A DNA stretch of 64,000 bases from Camarhynchus parvulus (Eukaryota > Chordata > Aves > Passeriformes > Thraupidae), in contig NC_044577.1 in assembly GCF_901933205.1 (NCBI RefSeq), forward strand, positions 3,607,321-3,671,320, in the 5' to 3' direction. The notes under the pieces are model-generated. The model was not told the DNA's origin, did no database searches, and worked only from the letters and a program-made list of their open reading frames with translations. A program made the position numbers and the translations under genes. Shown here in pieces: positions 38,791-50,460 of this stretch (the first letter of the stretch is position 1; every line of letters starts with the position of its first letter).

Positions 38791-40239
38791 CACAGCCTCC
38801 CGTTAGATCCATTTCTGTGCCAGGCAGGGATCGCGCTTCCTTCCTGGGGGTGGCAAGGAGGGATGATCAGCACCGCTGCAAATCTGCTCAGCAAGGGCAC
38901 GGGCTGGCTCCCAGCCTCTCCTGCTGGCCTCACCCAGCTGGTGTTCTCAGGGAAAACCCTAAGGAAGAGGCTGAACACCCTGCATGTCAGGGCTCTGCTT
39001 CCCTTTCAGCTTTTTCTTTCACTTGCCAGTTTCACTGTCCCTGTCACTGCTGATGTGGGCAGTGGGATGCAGCACCGAGGGCAATGACACCTCCTTCTTT
39101 ACAGCCTCCTTTCTGCAAAGCCTGGCTAATTCATTCCAGCTAAACTTCCAGATCTTTGGCCAAAGAGCCTTAATCCGACTCAAAATACTCTTTTGATTTG
39201 GGGATTTTTTTTTTCCTTTTTTTTAAAGGCATGCAAGCCTCTGGCTTCCCTGGAAAGGAGGCAGTTTGGCTGGAGGGACTGGGGTTATTCCTCTGAGGTT
39301 AATTCCTATGGGAAAACCATTCCACTGGAGCTGGTTGGAGGGAAGGCACTTGCTGCTGCAGTCTTCCACTTCATCTGCTTGGGGGTGCCAGGGAAAGCTG
39401 TTAGCATCACTGGAAGTCACTCCAAGAAGTACTGCACAGATCAGCTGGAAAGGCATAAGGAGAGTTCCTTCATGTGGGTGAGATCCAGAAAGGCTTGACC
39501 AAGGTGAGCAGGCTTCAAAGCCTAGGGCACACATTTTGGGCACATGAAGTGAAGAACTGAAGGTGTTCTTCTCTTGTGCACTTGGCAGAGTTCAGTTATG
39601 ACTGAGGATGCCAATCAACTCATCAAGAGTGATAAATGGCAGCTGCTATCTCCCACCTGTGATGAGATGTTGAGATTTTCAGCTTCTATCTTTCCAAGAC
39701 AAATCTTGATGAGCCTGTGGTCCCCTGGACCTGTTAGGGAGGGTGTCTGTGTTGGCATTTCACCCTTGCGCTGGGGTGAGTGGTAGTGAGGGGGATGCTG
39801 GGCTGATGCTTGCAGGCACTGCAGCTGTCCCCACCTGGGAGCATCAAGGAGGTGCCACCAGGCTGGCAGGGGACATCAAGGGGTGGCTGCATTGGTGGGA
39901 GATGCCATTACACCTCTGTGCCCCACAGAGTTTTTGCAGGTAGGCTGGAAAACGTGGCTCTCATCAGCTGCTTCAGTGCCAAGTCCACCCACTACCACAC
40001 TGAAGAGTGATCTCCAAGGTGCTGCCAACCTGCCCTATTGCCCTTAAAACCTCTCTTCCTCCTTTACAGCCAGCCTAAAGCTTCCCAAACACTTCGGCTG
40101 AGCACTGGGAAGCCCTACACTCACCTTGGCGCTGAGAGTGCAGGTGAGATGCTCGTCTCTGCATGAGGGGCTGTGAGCACTCACGGGATCGGGTGTTTTG
40201 GGGAGTACAACCCAGGCAGGAGGGTGACATGCCTTGCCC
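38791..40239. other. Upstream flank of the CpG island, non-coding
   Basis: The sequence is moderately GC-rich with no recognisable repeat. Several short overlapping open frames occur on both strands and none resembles a known protein. A T-rich patch lies at 39207-39225. Confidence 0.5.
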
Positions 40240-40910
40240 TTGTGCGGATCAGGCGTACGGCGGTGTCCCACAGCGGAGGGGAGCCGGGCGCGCTTCAGCT
40301 GCCCAGGATGCTCCTCACACCTCGGCTGCGGCCGCTGCCGGGACGGGCTCAGCCCGCACTGGGGCTCCGCTGTTTCGGGGGGCCGTGTCGGGAGGTGTCC
40401 CCGTGCCCCCCGGAGCAGGGTTTCTCCCCGTGCCACCTCACAGCGCAGCTCCCTCGGGGTCCCGCTCCTGGCGGTGCAGCCGCGGCCGCCCCTCACGCAG
40501 GGCCCGGGCCGCGCACCTGCCCCTCAGGCGGGGCGGGGGGCGGGGCGGGGCGCAAGGGCGGGAGCGGCTCGCGCACACGGGCGCGCGCGGCCCCGCACCT
40601 GCGGAGCCCCCGTGTGGGGAGGGGGGGCGCGGGGCGGTCCCGCGCGGCGCCGGCCCCCGCCCGCCCCTCGCTCCGTCCCGCCGCTCCTCCTCCCTCACCC
40701 CCCGCGCTCCTTCCTCCTCCTCCTCTTCCTCGTCGCGCTCCCGCCGCTCCGCTCCGCGCGTGCTGGCGGCGCAGCGCCCCGCGGCCCGGCAGCGGCGCGG
40801 CCGCCCGTCGGCGCCGCGGCGCGCCCGCGGAGGGGGCGGCGCTGGGGGCGGCGGCTCGGCGGCGGCAACTTTTGGGAGCCGGCGGCGGCAGCGCGGAGGC
40901 TGCGCGGGGG

Positions 40911-40940
40911 ATGGCGGCGGCCAGGCAGCGGCGGCGCTGA
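40911..40940 (+). other. Short ATG frame in strong context (possible true start, out of register)
   Basis: ATG at 40911 has G at -3 and G at +4. It opens a frame of nine codons (MAAARQRRR) that stops at TGA 40938-40940. Its basic content looks like the n-region of a signal peptide, and the hydrophobic core follows within 40 bases in a frame displaced by one base. It is therefore either an upstream open frame or the true initiation codon with one base missing in the assembly before 40938. Confidence 0.5.
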
Positions 40941-41051
40941 GGCAGCGGCGGCGGCGCGATGCCGGCGGCGGCCGGGGGCTGCTGTGGTGGAGCTGCTGCG
41001 TGCTGGCGGCGGCGGCCGGGGCCCCGCGGGCCGCCGCGGCGGCGCAGGCAG
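40937..41051 (+). CDS. Putative first coding exon: signal peptide of an unidentified secreted/membrane protein (partial)
   Basis: In the frame that uses codon starts 40937, 40940 and so on, the exon encodes a basic segment (RQRRRR), a hydrophobic core LLWWSCCVLAAAAGA beginning at 40979, an Ala-rich stretch and a final Ala-Gln-Ala, which is a typical signal-peptidase site. A good donor CAG|GTGGGT follows (exon end 41051), interrupting the next codon after its first base (phase 1). Phase 1 after the signal peptide is the usual layout for extracellular modular proteins such as receptors and adhesion molecules. This frame has no ATG back to 40163. I placed the start at the in-frame CTG 40937 (G at -3). 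The alternative is ATG 40911 with one base lost from the assembly. ATG 40959 gives an Arg/Gly-rich product without a signal peptide and is less likely. A second donor, GTGAGC at 41056, is possible. I do not recognise the gene. Further exons must lie beyond the window or are too short to recognise. Confidence 0.5.
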
Positions 41052-44000
41052 GTGGGTGAGCGGCCGGAGCGGCGCGGCACAGCCGGCGGAGCGGCGCCTT
41101 CCCCACAACTTCTCCGCGTCCGGTGCCCGGCGCGGGGTGCGGGAGTTGGTGCGGGTCCCGCGGAGCGGCGGCGGCCAGAGGGCGACAACCCCCCGCGGGA
41201 AGCGGAGCGGAGCCGGCGGTCGCGGATCGCCCGCGCAGCAGCGCTCCGTGTCCCCGCTCCGTGTCCCCGCTCGCTGTCCCCGCCCGGCCCCGGGGCGCCC
41301 TTGCCGGGGGAGCCCCGGGCGGGCGCCGTGCGTGTCCCCGCAGGTGCCGCTGCCGCCCCGAGGGGGCTGGCTGCCGAAGTTGGCGTCGCGGCCGCGTTGG
41401 TGCCCCGTACACCTGTGCGTTCGTGTGTGTGCGCCGCGCGTCCCGGCCCCGCCGCCTCAGCAGCGGGCCCAGGTGTTCGCGCACCGGGGAGGGCGAGCGA
41501 GCGGCTTGGAAGTTAACGCTGGAAAAGGCGCTTTTTCCTCCGGCAGGGTCTGCCCGGAATTTTTAACTTTCTGGAGGGAAACTTGCAGCGTTGGCTTGAA
41601 TGTTGTTTTCCTCTTCGCATCCGAGCAGCGCTTTCTTGCCGCCGTAGTATGAGCTGTGCCGGCTCAGTCGCCCCGGGAGGGCACGGGGATCGCCCCCCGC
41701 TGCATCGCCCTTTGCTGTGAATAAAACATTAAAAGGAAATTTCTTCAGTCTTTGTAACTTCGCTTTTTTTTTTTTTTTTTTTTTTTTCCCCTTCCCTTCT
41801 CTCCCCGGTGATGCAAAATTTATGCTGTTTGGGCGGTATTGGTGCAACAGCTCCTCGTTCTCACAATTTAGTTTATATTTCGGGGCTTTATGTAACAGAG
41901 AGAAGGAAGGATACGTTTGGTGAGAAGCGAAAGGAGCGTGTCCTGGCTTTGCCTGCCTGATTGGGCTTTGAAGGCGGTTTTTGATCTTGGGACGCAGTTT
42001 ACTTTTTCGCTGTGCGATTGTTTCCTAACCCTCGAAATCGGGAGGGGTGAAATGCTGGGCTGCTGCTTTCTTTTGTATATTCTCTTCCTGCGGTTTGAAT
42101 CGGTAAATCCCCGCTGAAGAAGAATGGCACTCCTCGTTTCACAGGCGCTGCTTCTCTGTACCTTTTTGCCTGCCTCCCTGTTTACACGCAGCCCGACTGT
42201 TCGCCTCACTTGATACTTTTCTGTCTCGCACTTTTCCCGTAGCCTGCCCCGGTTTTGGGCAGCAGCCGTCCCCACTGGGATGCTCCCGTGCTTTCCAGCA
42301 ATCCTTCCCACCGCTCGGACCGGGCTGTTGGCGTGGACGATTGCAAAAGACTCTCCATTGCTGGATTTATACCCCAGTGAAAATAAAAAGCATCGGTCCA
42401 GGGTTGCTCGCCTGCCTTCCTGTCGCCTCTGGGGAAGCCTCCCGGATCTGTGCTGCTGAAAATCCTCTGTGCCCTGCACTGTGCAAAACAGAAAATCCGT
42501 TTATTAAAATAGAAGGGTTGGAATGACATTTCCTATTTGGCGGGGTTTAGGCACTGGCAGCTAGTAATGATTAAGCCTTGCTACTTGGTGCTTGTTGGAA
42601 TAGCAAGGCAGGCTGGACAGGGAGCCATGATTTGCAAGTATTTAGGACCCCCCAGAATTTGGGCTTTCTTGGCTTTTGGGGGCAATAAGATGGGGCTCTG
42701 GCTGCCGCCCTCATTTTTGGTGCATTGAGAGAGATGGTGATGGCGTTGCTCGTGCAAGCAAGCTGTTGGCCAAACTTTTGATTTCATTATCCTGTGTGTA
42801 AATATGTAAACACGTTGGGGTTTTCTGATTTCTTCTGTCTCCGTGCTTGGGCATATAATGTTTGCAGTGCACAGCTCAGTCGGGGTCACGTGAGCCAAAC
42901 AGCTTGGGCTGTTACCTGGAAGCTGGCGAGTCTTTGTTCTGCTTGAAAATAGCTGATAAATTAACTCCATTTTCTGATATGTGGGGTTGGTGAGTTGTTA
43001 AATAATTACAGCCAAATTAACTTAGTCCTGTTTGAAGTATTCAGCTGTTCTGAGAATAATTGTACTTCAAATATTTTTGCAGCTTTTTTTAAATTTCCTT
43101 TTTTTTAATTTCCCAGTGAGAGAAGTGTGTTCAAGCTGATGTATGGGCAGTCTTTAATTTCATGCCTTTAGTCCTCTCTGGGCCATGTCAGATGGGACAT
43201 GCCACACGCCTTCAGAGAGATGCAGCTCCTCTCCTTTGCTACAGCCCTCCTTGGCACCTCTCCCGTTTATCCCGCCATGGTGTCTATTTGATGGTTAAAA
43301 TTAGGCTGAGCTCTGAGTGCCTTTGCAAAGGCACGATAGATATTGACTGGGAGGTTCAGAGGGCCTGGCCCCTGCGCGGGGGTCGTTCTGTCTGGGCCTT
43401 TCACCAAAGGGCAGCGGGCGCTGTTGTGGGCTGAGCACCCTCCTGGTGTCCCTCCCGTGCCACACAGCCCTTCAGGTGTCTGCAGGGCCATCTCTGCTGC
43501 TGTCCCTGCGTGTCCCCTGAAAGCCAGTGCTGCTGCAGGGCAGAGGAGCCTGGTTCTGGTGCCGCTCTTGGGGCATCCCCAGGGATCCTGGGGCAGCTCC
43601 AGCACGGAGTTGCGCCACGCAGGCTCTGTGCCTGCATCTGCCCTGCCGAGACCGGCACTGCAGCCTGCCCCAGTGACTGAGTTGTGACTTTGCTTTTAAA
43701 AAAAAAAGAGATGGTAATTGATGTTTATGTGTATGGAATTTGGCACTAGGAGCTGTGCTTGTAATTAACATGAAAACAGTAATAATAAGGACCTGAAATA
43801 CATGCCTTATGAGTAAAGCAAATGAGACTTGGCAGTAGCAGCTCGTGAAGGGGGAAGCCTTTCTCCTGAGCCTGCCTGGTAGTGAAGTGGGCTGGGAAGC
43901 AGAGAAAGGCACGTTTGGTCCGTGGCAGCGAAGGGCCCTGCACCCTGTGGGCACTCCTGGCTGAGCCCCATGTGCTGCATTGCGCTCCTGACCGTAATGC

Positions 44001-47000
44001 CGAGTTGTTCTGAAATGTGCCCTCGTTTTTCTAGCCACACACCTTAATGGAATGAATGTTTTATTCTAGTTTTCGGGGGTTCTAGTTTGGTTGGGTTTTT
44101 TCTGTTGTTTTGTTTTTCAATTCAATTTCAGCAAACCGCAGCACGTTGACTCGCGCTGCGTCTGGAGGCACAGCCTGTGATCCAGAGCGTGCACATCTTC
44201 CTAAGGCTTTTTGGAGAAACGCCTTTCTGTGGGTCACTGGTCGGAGCTGGGGAGCTGCTGGGCTGGGAGCTGAGCGTTTCCTGGGCGCTGATGGTGGGGC
44301 TTGCGGAGTGGCCAGCCCGCAGCCTGGCTCTGTGAGCATCTCTAGATGGCAGCAGCCCCCAGGAGCTCCCGGCATGAGGACGAACCGCCCGGAGCTGGGG
44401 CTGTGATTTCCCAGGCGCTGGTCCTCCTGCTCAGCTGTCCTCCACACCCTTTCCCAGGCCGAGGAGCAGCTTTTCAGGTGGCTCACGGGGAACCAGCCAT
44501 CCCTGGAGTCCTGTCCCCACCTCTTGTGCCCCTGCATGTGTGACAGGGGAGGTGTAGGAGCACACTGGGAGAGTGACCCAAACATTGAAGTGCTTAGTAT
44601 GAGCAACAGACGAGCTCAGGTGACTTGCTCTGAGTGACTCGTTGAGATAAAAAGTAAGTCGGTACCAGACCAGTGACTGGGTGCTGAAGGTGAATGAGTT
44701 CAAACTGGGAATAAAGTGCTTGGTCCTAATAGTGTAGGAACTGTTGTGATAACCTGGGACAGAAAATAGAAGATACACAGCCAGTCAGCAGCACAGGCTC
44801 AGATCTGATGGTCCTTCTTGCTCAAAAAGATGATGTAGCCCGTAGGTTTCATTTCTTTTTTGTGTTTTTGCATGACAACAACCCCCTCCTGATTTCCTTA
44901 GGGCAGTAAGGGTGGGCCAGTACATGATGGTTGGTGAGGGGCAATAGGATGGTTCCCTGGAAGCTTCTGAACTTTGTGTCCTGTGTGCAGATTGGGGTTT
45001 AGTGCTGTGCAACCAGGCATTTATGCTGTTAAAACCACAGGCAAGTGATGGCAGCTCCGTGGAAACAGCTAAGCCAGGTCTGCCCTCGTGCGCTCCACAC
45101 ACTCTCAATGCACTGAGGCAATTTTGCTGGGGAAGGAGAGGGGGCTGGTTCCTGGGATTTGGTTTTTACTGTGGCAGGAGCGAAGGCAGGATGAGGTGAG
45201 TGCAGCTGGGCTGTTTCCCGTGAATCACTTGTGTGCTGACAAGTCCTCGGGGTGTGCAACAGGCTCTGATTTTCTCTGACTTAAAGGGTTTGCTTTTGCA
45301 AACACGTGCAGGCTGCTGGTGGATTTTATGTGTGCCCACGTAGCCAAAGCTGAATTATCCCATGGGAGTACGCAATCTGCCAGAGAGATTCATCATTTCA
45401 GCAACTTTAGTTAATGTTTGTTTAGCGACTTCTTGTTTTGGAGGAGCAGTTTAAGCCGTGCTTGGTGGCAGTTCCCTTGTGATGAGCTGTGTGTCCACGT
45501 GATAAATGGTCTCATTTCTACTGTCCGCTACCTCTGCTGGGCATATGGGCACATGCCAAGCCTCCTGAAGTCTTTGAACAGCTGCTGCTATATATATCTC
45601 CTTATTTTCTTTTTTTTTCCCCAGCCTGCCAGGGAAACTTGTCCTTCTTCCCCTTTGTATAAAGGGTGTGCAAAGTCCAGGGTAGATGAATATTTGCTCG
45701 TGCATCAATGATTCGTGAGGGTCTGATGTTGGCTGATGTTTGGGCAGCAGAGTCAATAATTCAAACTGCAGGAGCACATACTGGTCACACCATAGGCTTG
45801 TGCTGAATACCAAGAATATAAATATATATGAGGAATAGAAATTTATACTGCAAAGATTATCAAAAAGTATTTTCTGGTGGTAGCTGCTTTTTGTTTCCAT
45901 GCCTGAAACCTGTAAACTTTAGCTTCTTACAAAGGAGGAGATAGGAAAATCAAGTAAATAAAAGGCAAAGTAAGCCTCAGACTTTTAGCAGATACAGTTC
46001 TTTTTGAACTATAAAAAAATGATCAGTCATTGTATAAGTGTTCCTGTAAAGTCCTTTTTAGTGACTTCTAAGATTATACTCCTGCTATGTTCAGCTCCTT
46101 TCTCTCCCAATGTCTGTGCAGCTACACGTACAATAACTGAATGGGCATTTATAGCTTGATCTTTCTTAATCTCCTAATAAGTCAGCAGTGCAACGTGGGC
46201 TCTTGTCACATGGTGACATGCTGCCGTGTCTCATCACCAGCTGCTGTTGAGCTTACAGAAATACAGAGCTTGCAGAAATCTTCCAAAATCTCACTAGGGA
46301 CCACCCTGAGCTCAGAGCAGTGCTGGCTGTGGTGCTAGGGTCTGAGCTGCCCCATGGTCTCCCTCCTAGGCTGTGTTCCCAGAGGAGCTGAGGAGGAAGC
46401 TGGGACGTGCTGCTGATGGGTTTTAAATTCATGTGCAGAGGCTACTGTGGCACTGCAAGGCATTATGTGACCCTTTGCCTGCAGCTGCTTGACTAAACTG
46501 CCTAATAAATGTCTATTAAATAGAGTTGTGATACCTGACCTCTCTCTTTTTCTCACCCCTCCCAGTTGTGATTCATGTAGGAAATGGATCGTGCCAGAAG
46601 GAGGTTGAATAAAAAAGCTTGCATGCTGTAAGAAAAAGAGAAACCAAAAACCCCTTCTGAACAAAAGTGGGTTATGGAAAAGTTGGGAAAGCCCAAAACT
46701 GTGAAACAGCGGCACAGCCTTGGCTGTAGCATTGCTGTGAGAGCAGGGCACGCTCATGTCCCGGGTGGGTGATGATACACTGGATAAAGCTCTGCAACCT
46801 GTGCCTGTCTTACTGACTTTAGCTGTGGCTTGGCTCTTTCTGCTCCGCTGAGACTCTCCAAATGGTGCTTCCATCCCTTTGTCTCCTGTTTTCCCAAGAA
46901 AGCCTCTCCTAGGGGGCAGGCACCTCTCGATTGCTGCCTCTTGCTGACTCCCTGAGCAGATATTGCAGATGTGCTTGCATGCTTTGCGTTTCAGCATATG

Positions 47001-47199
47001 CTTAAATAACCTTGGTGTGCAGAGCTGAATGTGCAGGGAAGAGATTTGTGGAGGTGTTTGGCTCATTTGAAGCCCTGTGAGCTGCTGAGGACCTTCTCCT
47101 GTGGACATGGCTCCCGTGGCGGGAGCTGGTATGGGCAGGTTGGAGCTGCTTTGGTGCACGCACAGGAAGCAAAACCATTACACTTAACTTGATACATAT
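41052..47199 (+). other. Start of the inferred large first intron
   Basis: It begins at the GT of the donor and leaves the CpG island near 41700. A T24 tract is at 41764-41787. The stretch 41.8-43 kb has no CR1 or LTR signature and looks largely unique. A perfect 18-bp palindrome lies at 43317-43334. No acceptor-flanked exon was recognised. The reverse-strand open frame of 274 codons at 46335-47159 is discussed as a finding, not called as a gene. Confidence 0.45.
41764..41787. repeat. Poly-T tract (24 bases)
   Basis: An uninterrupted T run just downstream of the CpG island, followed by a pyrimidine-rich segment (ccccttcccttctctcccc). It is an ordinary homopolymer tract. Confidence 0.9.
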
Positions 47200-47830
47200 C
47201 CCAATGTTCAATTTCCATTAATTGAAATTACGTTGAAATATTGAGCATTTTAAACATAAAAGTTTATGTACCGTGGTTAGTATGCTAATGGAATATTTTA
47301 GTAGTCTTTTAAGGTTAATGTCGCAGCCAGATGCAACGATAAGCATTTGTTCCTGAGAATTATTTTGCTTTAACCCCTTTTTCAAGATTGTCCGTGTTCT
47401 GGTGAGTGTTCATTGGCTGCACTGTGCCTGCCAGCCAGCTGTCATTTTAAGGTGGTCTTTTTGTCATCCAATCCACTATGCAAAGTTGAATTGTAGTTAT
47501 TTTTGCTCATTATCTTTGGCAGTAAAAATGTATTTATCTAAATTTAAATTGCTGTTTGCTGAGGATATGTGACAGTATTTAGAATTCAGTATTATTTTAT
47601 TATCTCTTTGAAAGGATAAAAAAAGGCTCATTTATTTCAAGAGATATTTCTGCAAGCATGTAAAAATACCAATGAAGTAGCTAACGTTTTCCAGTTGTTG
47701 TTGACTTCAAATTTAGCAACCATTGTCCCTGTTGATATATTTGATGCTCTAAAAATGTACTTGCCATTAAGTAGGAAGCTGAAGTGATTGGTAGGCAGAT
47801 AATATTCTTCAGTAGCTATTAATAATGCTC
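47200..47830. promoter_or_regulatory. Candidate conserved non-coding element (intronic)
   Basis: AT-rich, repeat-free sequence with clustered homeodomain-like cores ('ccattaattgaaattac', 'atgctaatgg'), isolated CpGs ('gtcgcagccagatgcaacga') and no open frame. This texture is typical of deeply conserved intronic elements near developmental genes. Evidence is texture only. Confidence 0.3.
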
Positions 47831-48469
47831 AGAGGACATAGGCATTGGAGTGTATGGAAAAAGCCATGGAATTGTGTAGGACGGAGGCAGAAATAATGCA
47901 TGTAGCTGTTTGATTTGAAAGCCATCCTTCTGCAGCGCAGCGGCTGCTGCCTGAATTAGCACGTTGGGAATGAGAGAAACCGATATGCCAACACAGTGCT
48001 GTGCAGCTCATTTTGTTTAGGAAATTCAGGTTCAATCCCTGCTCTTTCACTTCTTCCATGAGCTGACTCAGACCCGGTGCAGCATGTGAGGACCCCATTC
48101 TGCAGGGGGCTTTGGTGGTGGAAGCTGGGAGTTGTTCCTCCCAGAGCCAGCTTAGCTCATGGGAACAAGGGAGTTAATAGCCCATTCAGAGAAAATGGAA
48201 ATTTTCAAAACAAATATAGAGGCATTGCCACTCTTCTTTCTTCCTTTGTCTGTTTCTTCAGCCACAGGAGGACTTGCTGTGCCAGCACTGCGAGTTTCTC
48301 CCTGGATTTCTCAGCATAGAGTATTTCTTTGTCTCCTGGAGTTTTGAACTGCTCTTACAATCATGCATGCTTGGATCCTCTCGTGCAACACGTTTTAAAC
48401 TGCTGCCAGCTCACGCAGCTGTGTGGCCCTGGTGTCACCTGGGGCTGCACTGTGTATGGGGAAGATCAT

Positions 48470-48660
48470 ATTAGAAAAATGTGGAATTATTAGAGCCTAT
48501 AAATAGTGGCGATAACTTGTACAGCATTTATGTCGCCCTCGTGCTGCATAACACGCTGAAATCCTGGGCTAGGTTTGTTTCTAGTGTTGCTTCACGTGCC
48601 ACTGTGAAACTTCATTATATCACGATATAACAAGCAGCTGCTGTGTAAGCAATGTGGTGC
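48470..48660. promoter_or_regulatory. Candidate regulatory element with a MEF2-type site
   Basis: CTATAAATAG at 48497-48506 fits the MEF2 consensus YTAWWWWTAR exactly. The surrounding 190 bases hold several isolated CpGs, a 7-bp inverted repeat (ttatatc/gatataa near 48615-48630) and an adjacent CAGCTG E-box. They are free of repeats. The combination would fit an enhancer, but a single consensus match is weak evidence. Confidence 0.25.
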
Positions 48661-50460
48661 CTGCAGCACAGGTGGGGGGTTCTTTCTGGAGCAGCCAGCA
48701 ACTGTAGTGATGCCTCACATTTTCCCTGCCTTGGTCCAGCTTCTTGGAAAGGAAACAAAATCAGGTCTGTGCTGAATGTTTCTGCCTGTCCAAGGGTTTT
48801 GGTGTTCAGTTTGAACCTTTAATAAAATTGCTAATATAAGATTATTTAAGAAGCTTTTCCTTTCTTGTGGTAGCCAGAGATTGGGGACAGAAAGAGATGG
48901 CTTTTTTTTTTCCCTTCTGTTTTTGGAAGATTAGCAAACAGATTCACACAGTGTTATTTGCCGCAAATTTCTTCGTGTTAATTTCAATCCAATATCTTGG
49001 ATTGTGACACTCTCAGTCTTCACAAAAAGAAGAAGAAAAAATCTTTAGCTCCTCTGTATGCAGAGAAAATTCAAAACTCATGTAGCTTAAGAAATGGGGG
49101 AAAAATTCCAGTGATTGCTTTTATAAGCCATATTTTTAAAACCCTTTGTAGTATTTTATACAGGGGCTGATTGAATTGTGGTTTTGCAGTGTCTTGCAAA
49201 TATTGCTGGTGAAATTGGCAATGGAAAGGTGGGTTCATTAAGACTTAATAGCATTGGTCCAATGGCTGCCACGACATGTGGTTAAGGCATTAAAATATGT
49301 GGGCTATGCCTCATGCTATGGTACAGCAATTTCTGGGTAGGTGTCCTTTGATACTGGAAAACAATTTTGCCAGACTGTTGCTGTCAATTTGAATAATCCC
49401 ACTCTTGCTGAAGGCCCATGGAAATGAGACAAAACATGGCAAATAGTGGCTTTTTCCAAAAAAAGACTGCAGAGTGTGTGTGATTTCTGTAGGTCCTCTC
49501 TGGCCCAGATGGATCCTGTCCTTGTGGGCGTAAACCTTCTGCTCCAACACTCTGTACCTTGGGCTTTTCCTGTGTTAGAAGTGTCCAAATTGTTCCAGGC
49601 TGTGTGAGAATTGCTGTGACACTAGTTCCCTTTTGGTTTTTTTTGGATCTAGTCTGACTGGTTTTTTCATTGCTGTGATGAAGTGACATCAGCTCCTGGT
49701 ACATTCCTGACATTGGTGTTTGGCAGTCCATCTTTTTTGGCTTACTGCTGACCAGGTCCTTGTGTTGGGTAGTCCCTGTCAGGTTCAGATTTATTTGTCT
49801 TGCCTTTTGGGGCCAGTGTCAGGTTTTCGTTGTTTGTCCTGAGCTTTAACACTGGTGTTTCCCTTGGGCACAGATGGTGTTTCAGTGCTTTATGAGGCAG
49901 TGCTGCTGCAGGCTGCTGAAGGATGAGCACTGGAGCAGTGCCAGCAAGGAGGAGGGATGCACTGCTACCTGCCTTGTTACTCCTCAGTTTGGCCAGTGCT
50001 GATGTGAGCCAAAGTGCCAGGGTTTCTTGGGGTCCAAGCTGACTCTTGCAGAAGATCACCAAAGCTCATCTTATGTGTGTTCCTTAAACCAGCAGTTGAT
50101 TAAATTCCCTGAGAACTAGTATGAACTGCAGCATGCCTGTTTTTCTAGGAATATCTATAATAAACCCCCTGTTTATTTGATGGCACAGTCTGAGGCTTAT
50201 TCTGGCAGGTAAAAGAAAGCTTTCCTTGGGAGTCATCAGCATAAGGTGCTACAACAACATCATTACTTGATCACTCAAGCCTGGCTTAGTGATATTAAGG
50301 GGGGTGTATCTGGGTGCCACACAACACAGGACTTTAGTGTCTTGTGGAGATGTAATAAAGAAAGCTATCAGGGAAGGGCAGAGAGGAGCAAAAACCACCT
50401 CAGACCTTCTGTGGTTTGGGTATAGTCGTGGGGGATGAAATGCATAATGAAAATGCCTGT
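48661..50460. other. Intronic stretch, nothing recognised
   Basis: No exon or transposon was identified. Overlapping reverse-strand open frames around 49311-50062 resemble no protein. Confidence 0.45.

Larger units (their letters stand above)
40240..41700. promoter_or_regulatory. CpG island promoter
   Basis: About 1.4 kb of extreme GC content and CpG density, by far the strongest such signal in the window. A cluster of GC boxes lies at 40527-40552 (repeated ggggcgggg), with two more at 40832-40852. A pyrimidine-rich stretch of cctcctcct type at about 40684-40745 resembles transcription start regions of TATA-less genes. I see no TATA box. The probable first exon sits at the 3' part of the densest section, so transcription is most likely rightward. 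Long open frames here on both strands, up to 472 codons, are expected from the lack of stop codons in GC-rich DNA and are not genes by themselves. Confidence 0.9.

Noticed and set aside
40163..41652. Very long overlapping open frames on both strands (up to 472 codons)
   Set aside because: They arise because GC-rich DNA lacks stop codons. The translations are Ala/Arg/Pro/Gly-rich low complexity in every frame, and only the short signal-peptide segment looks selected.
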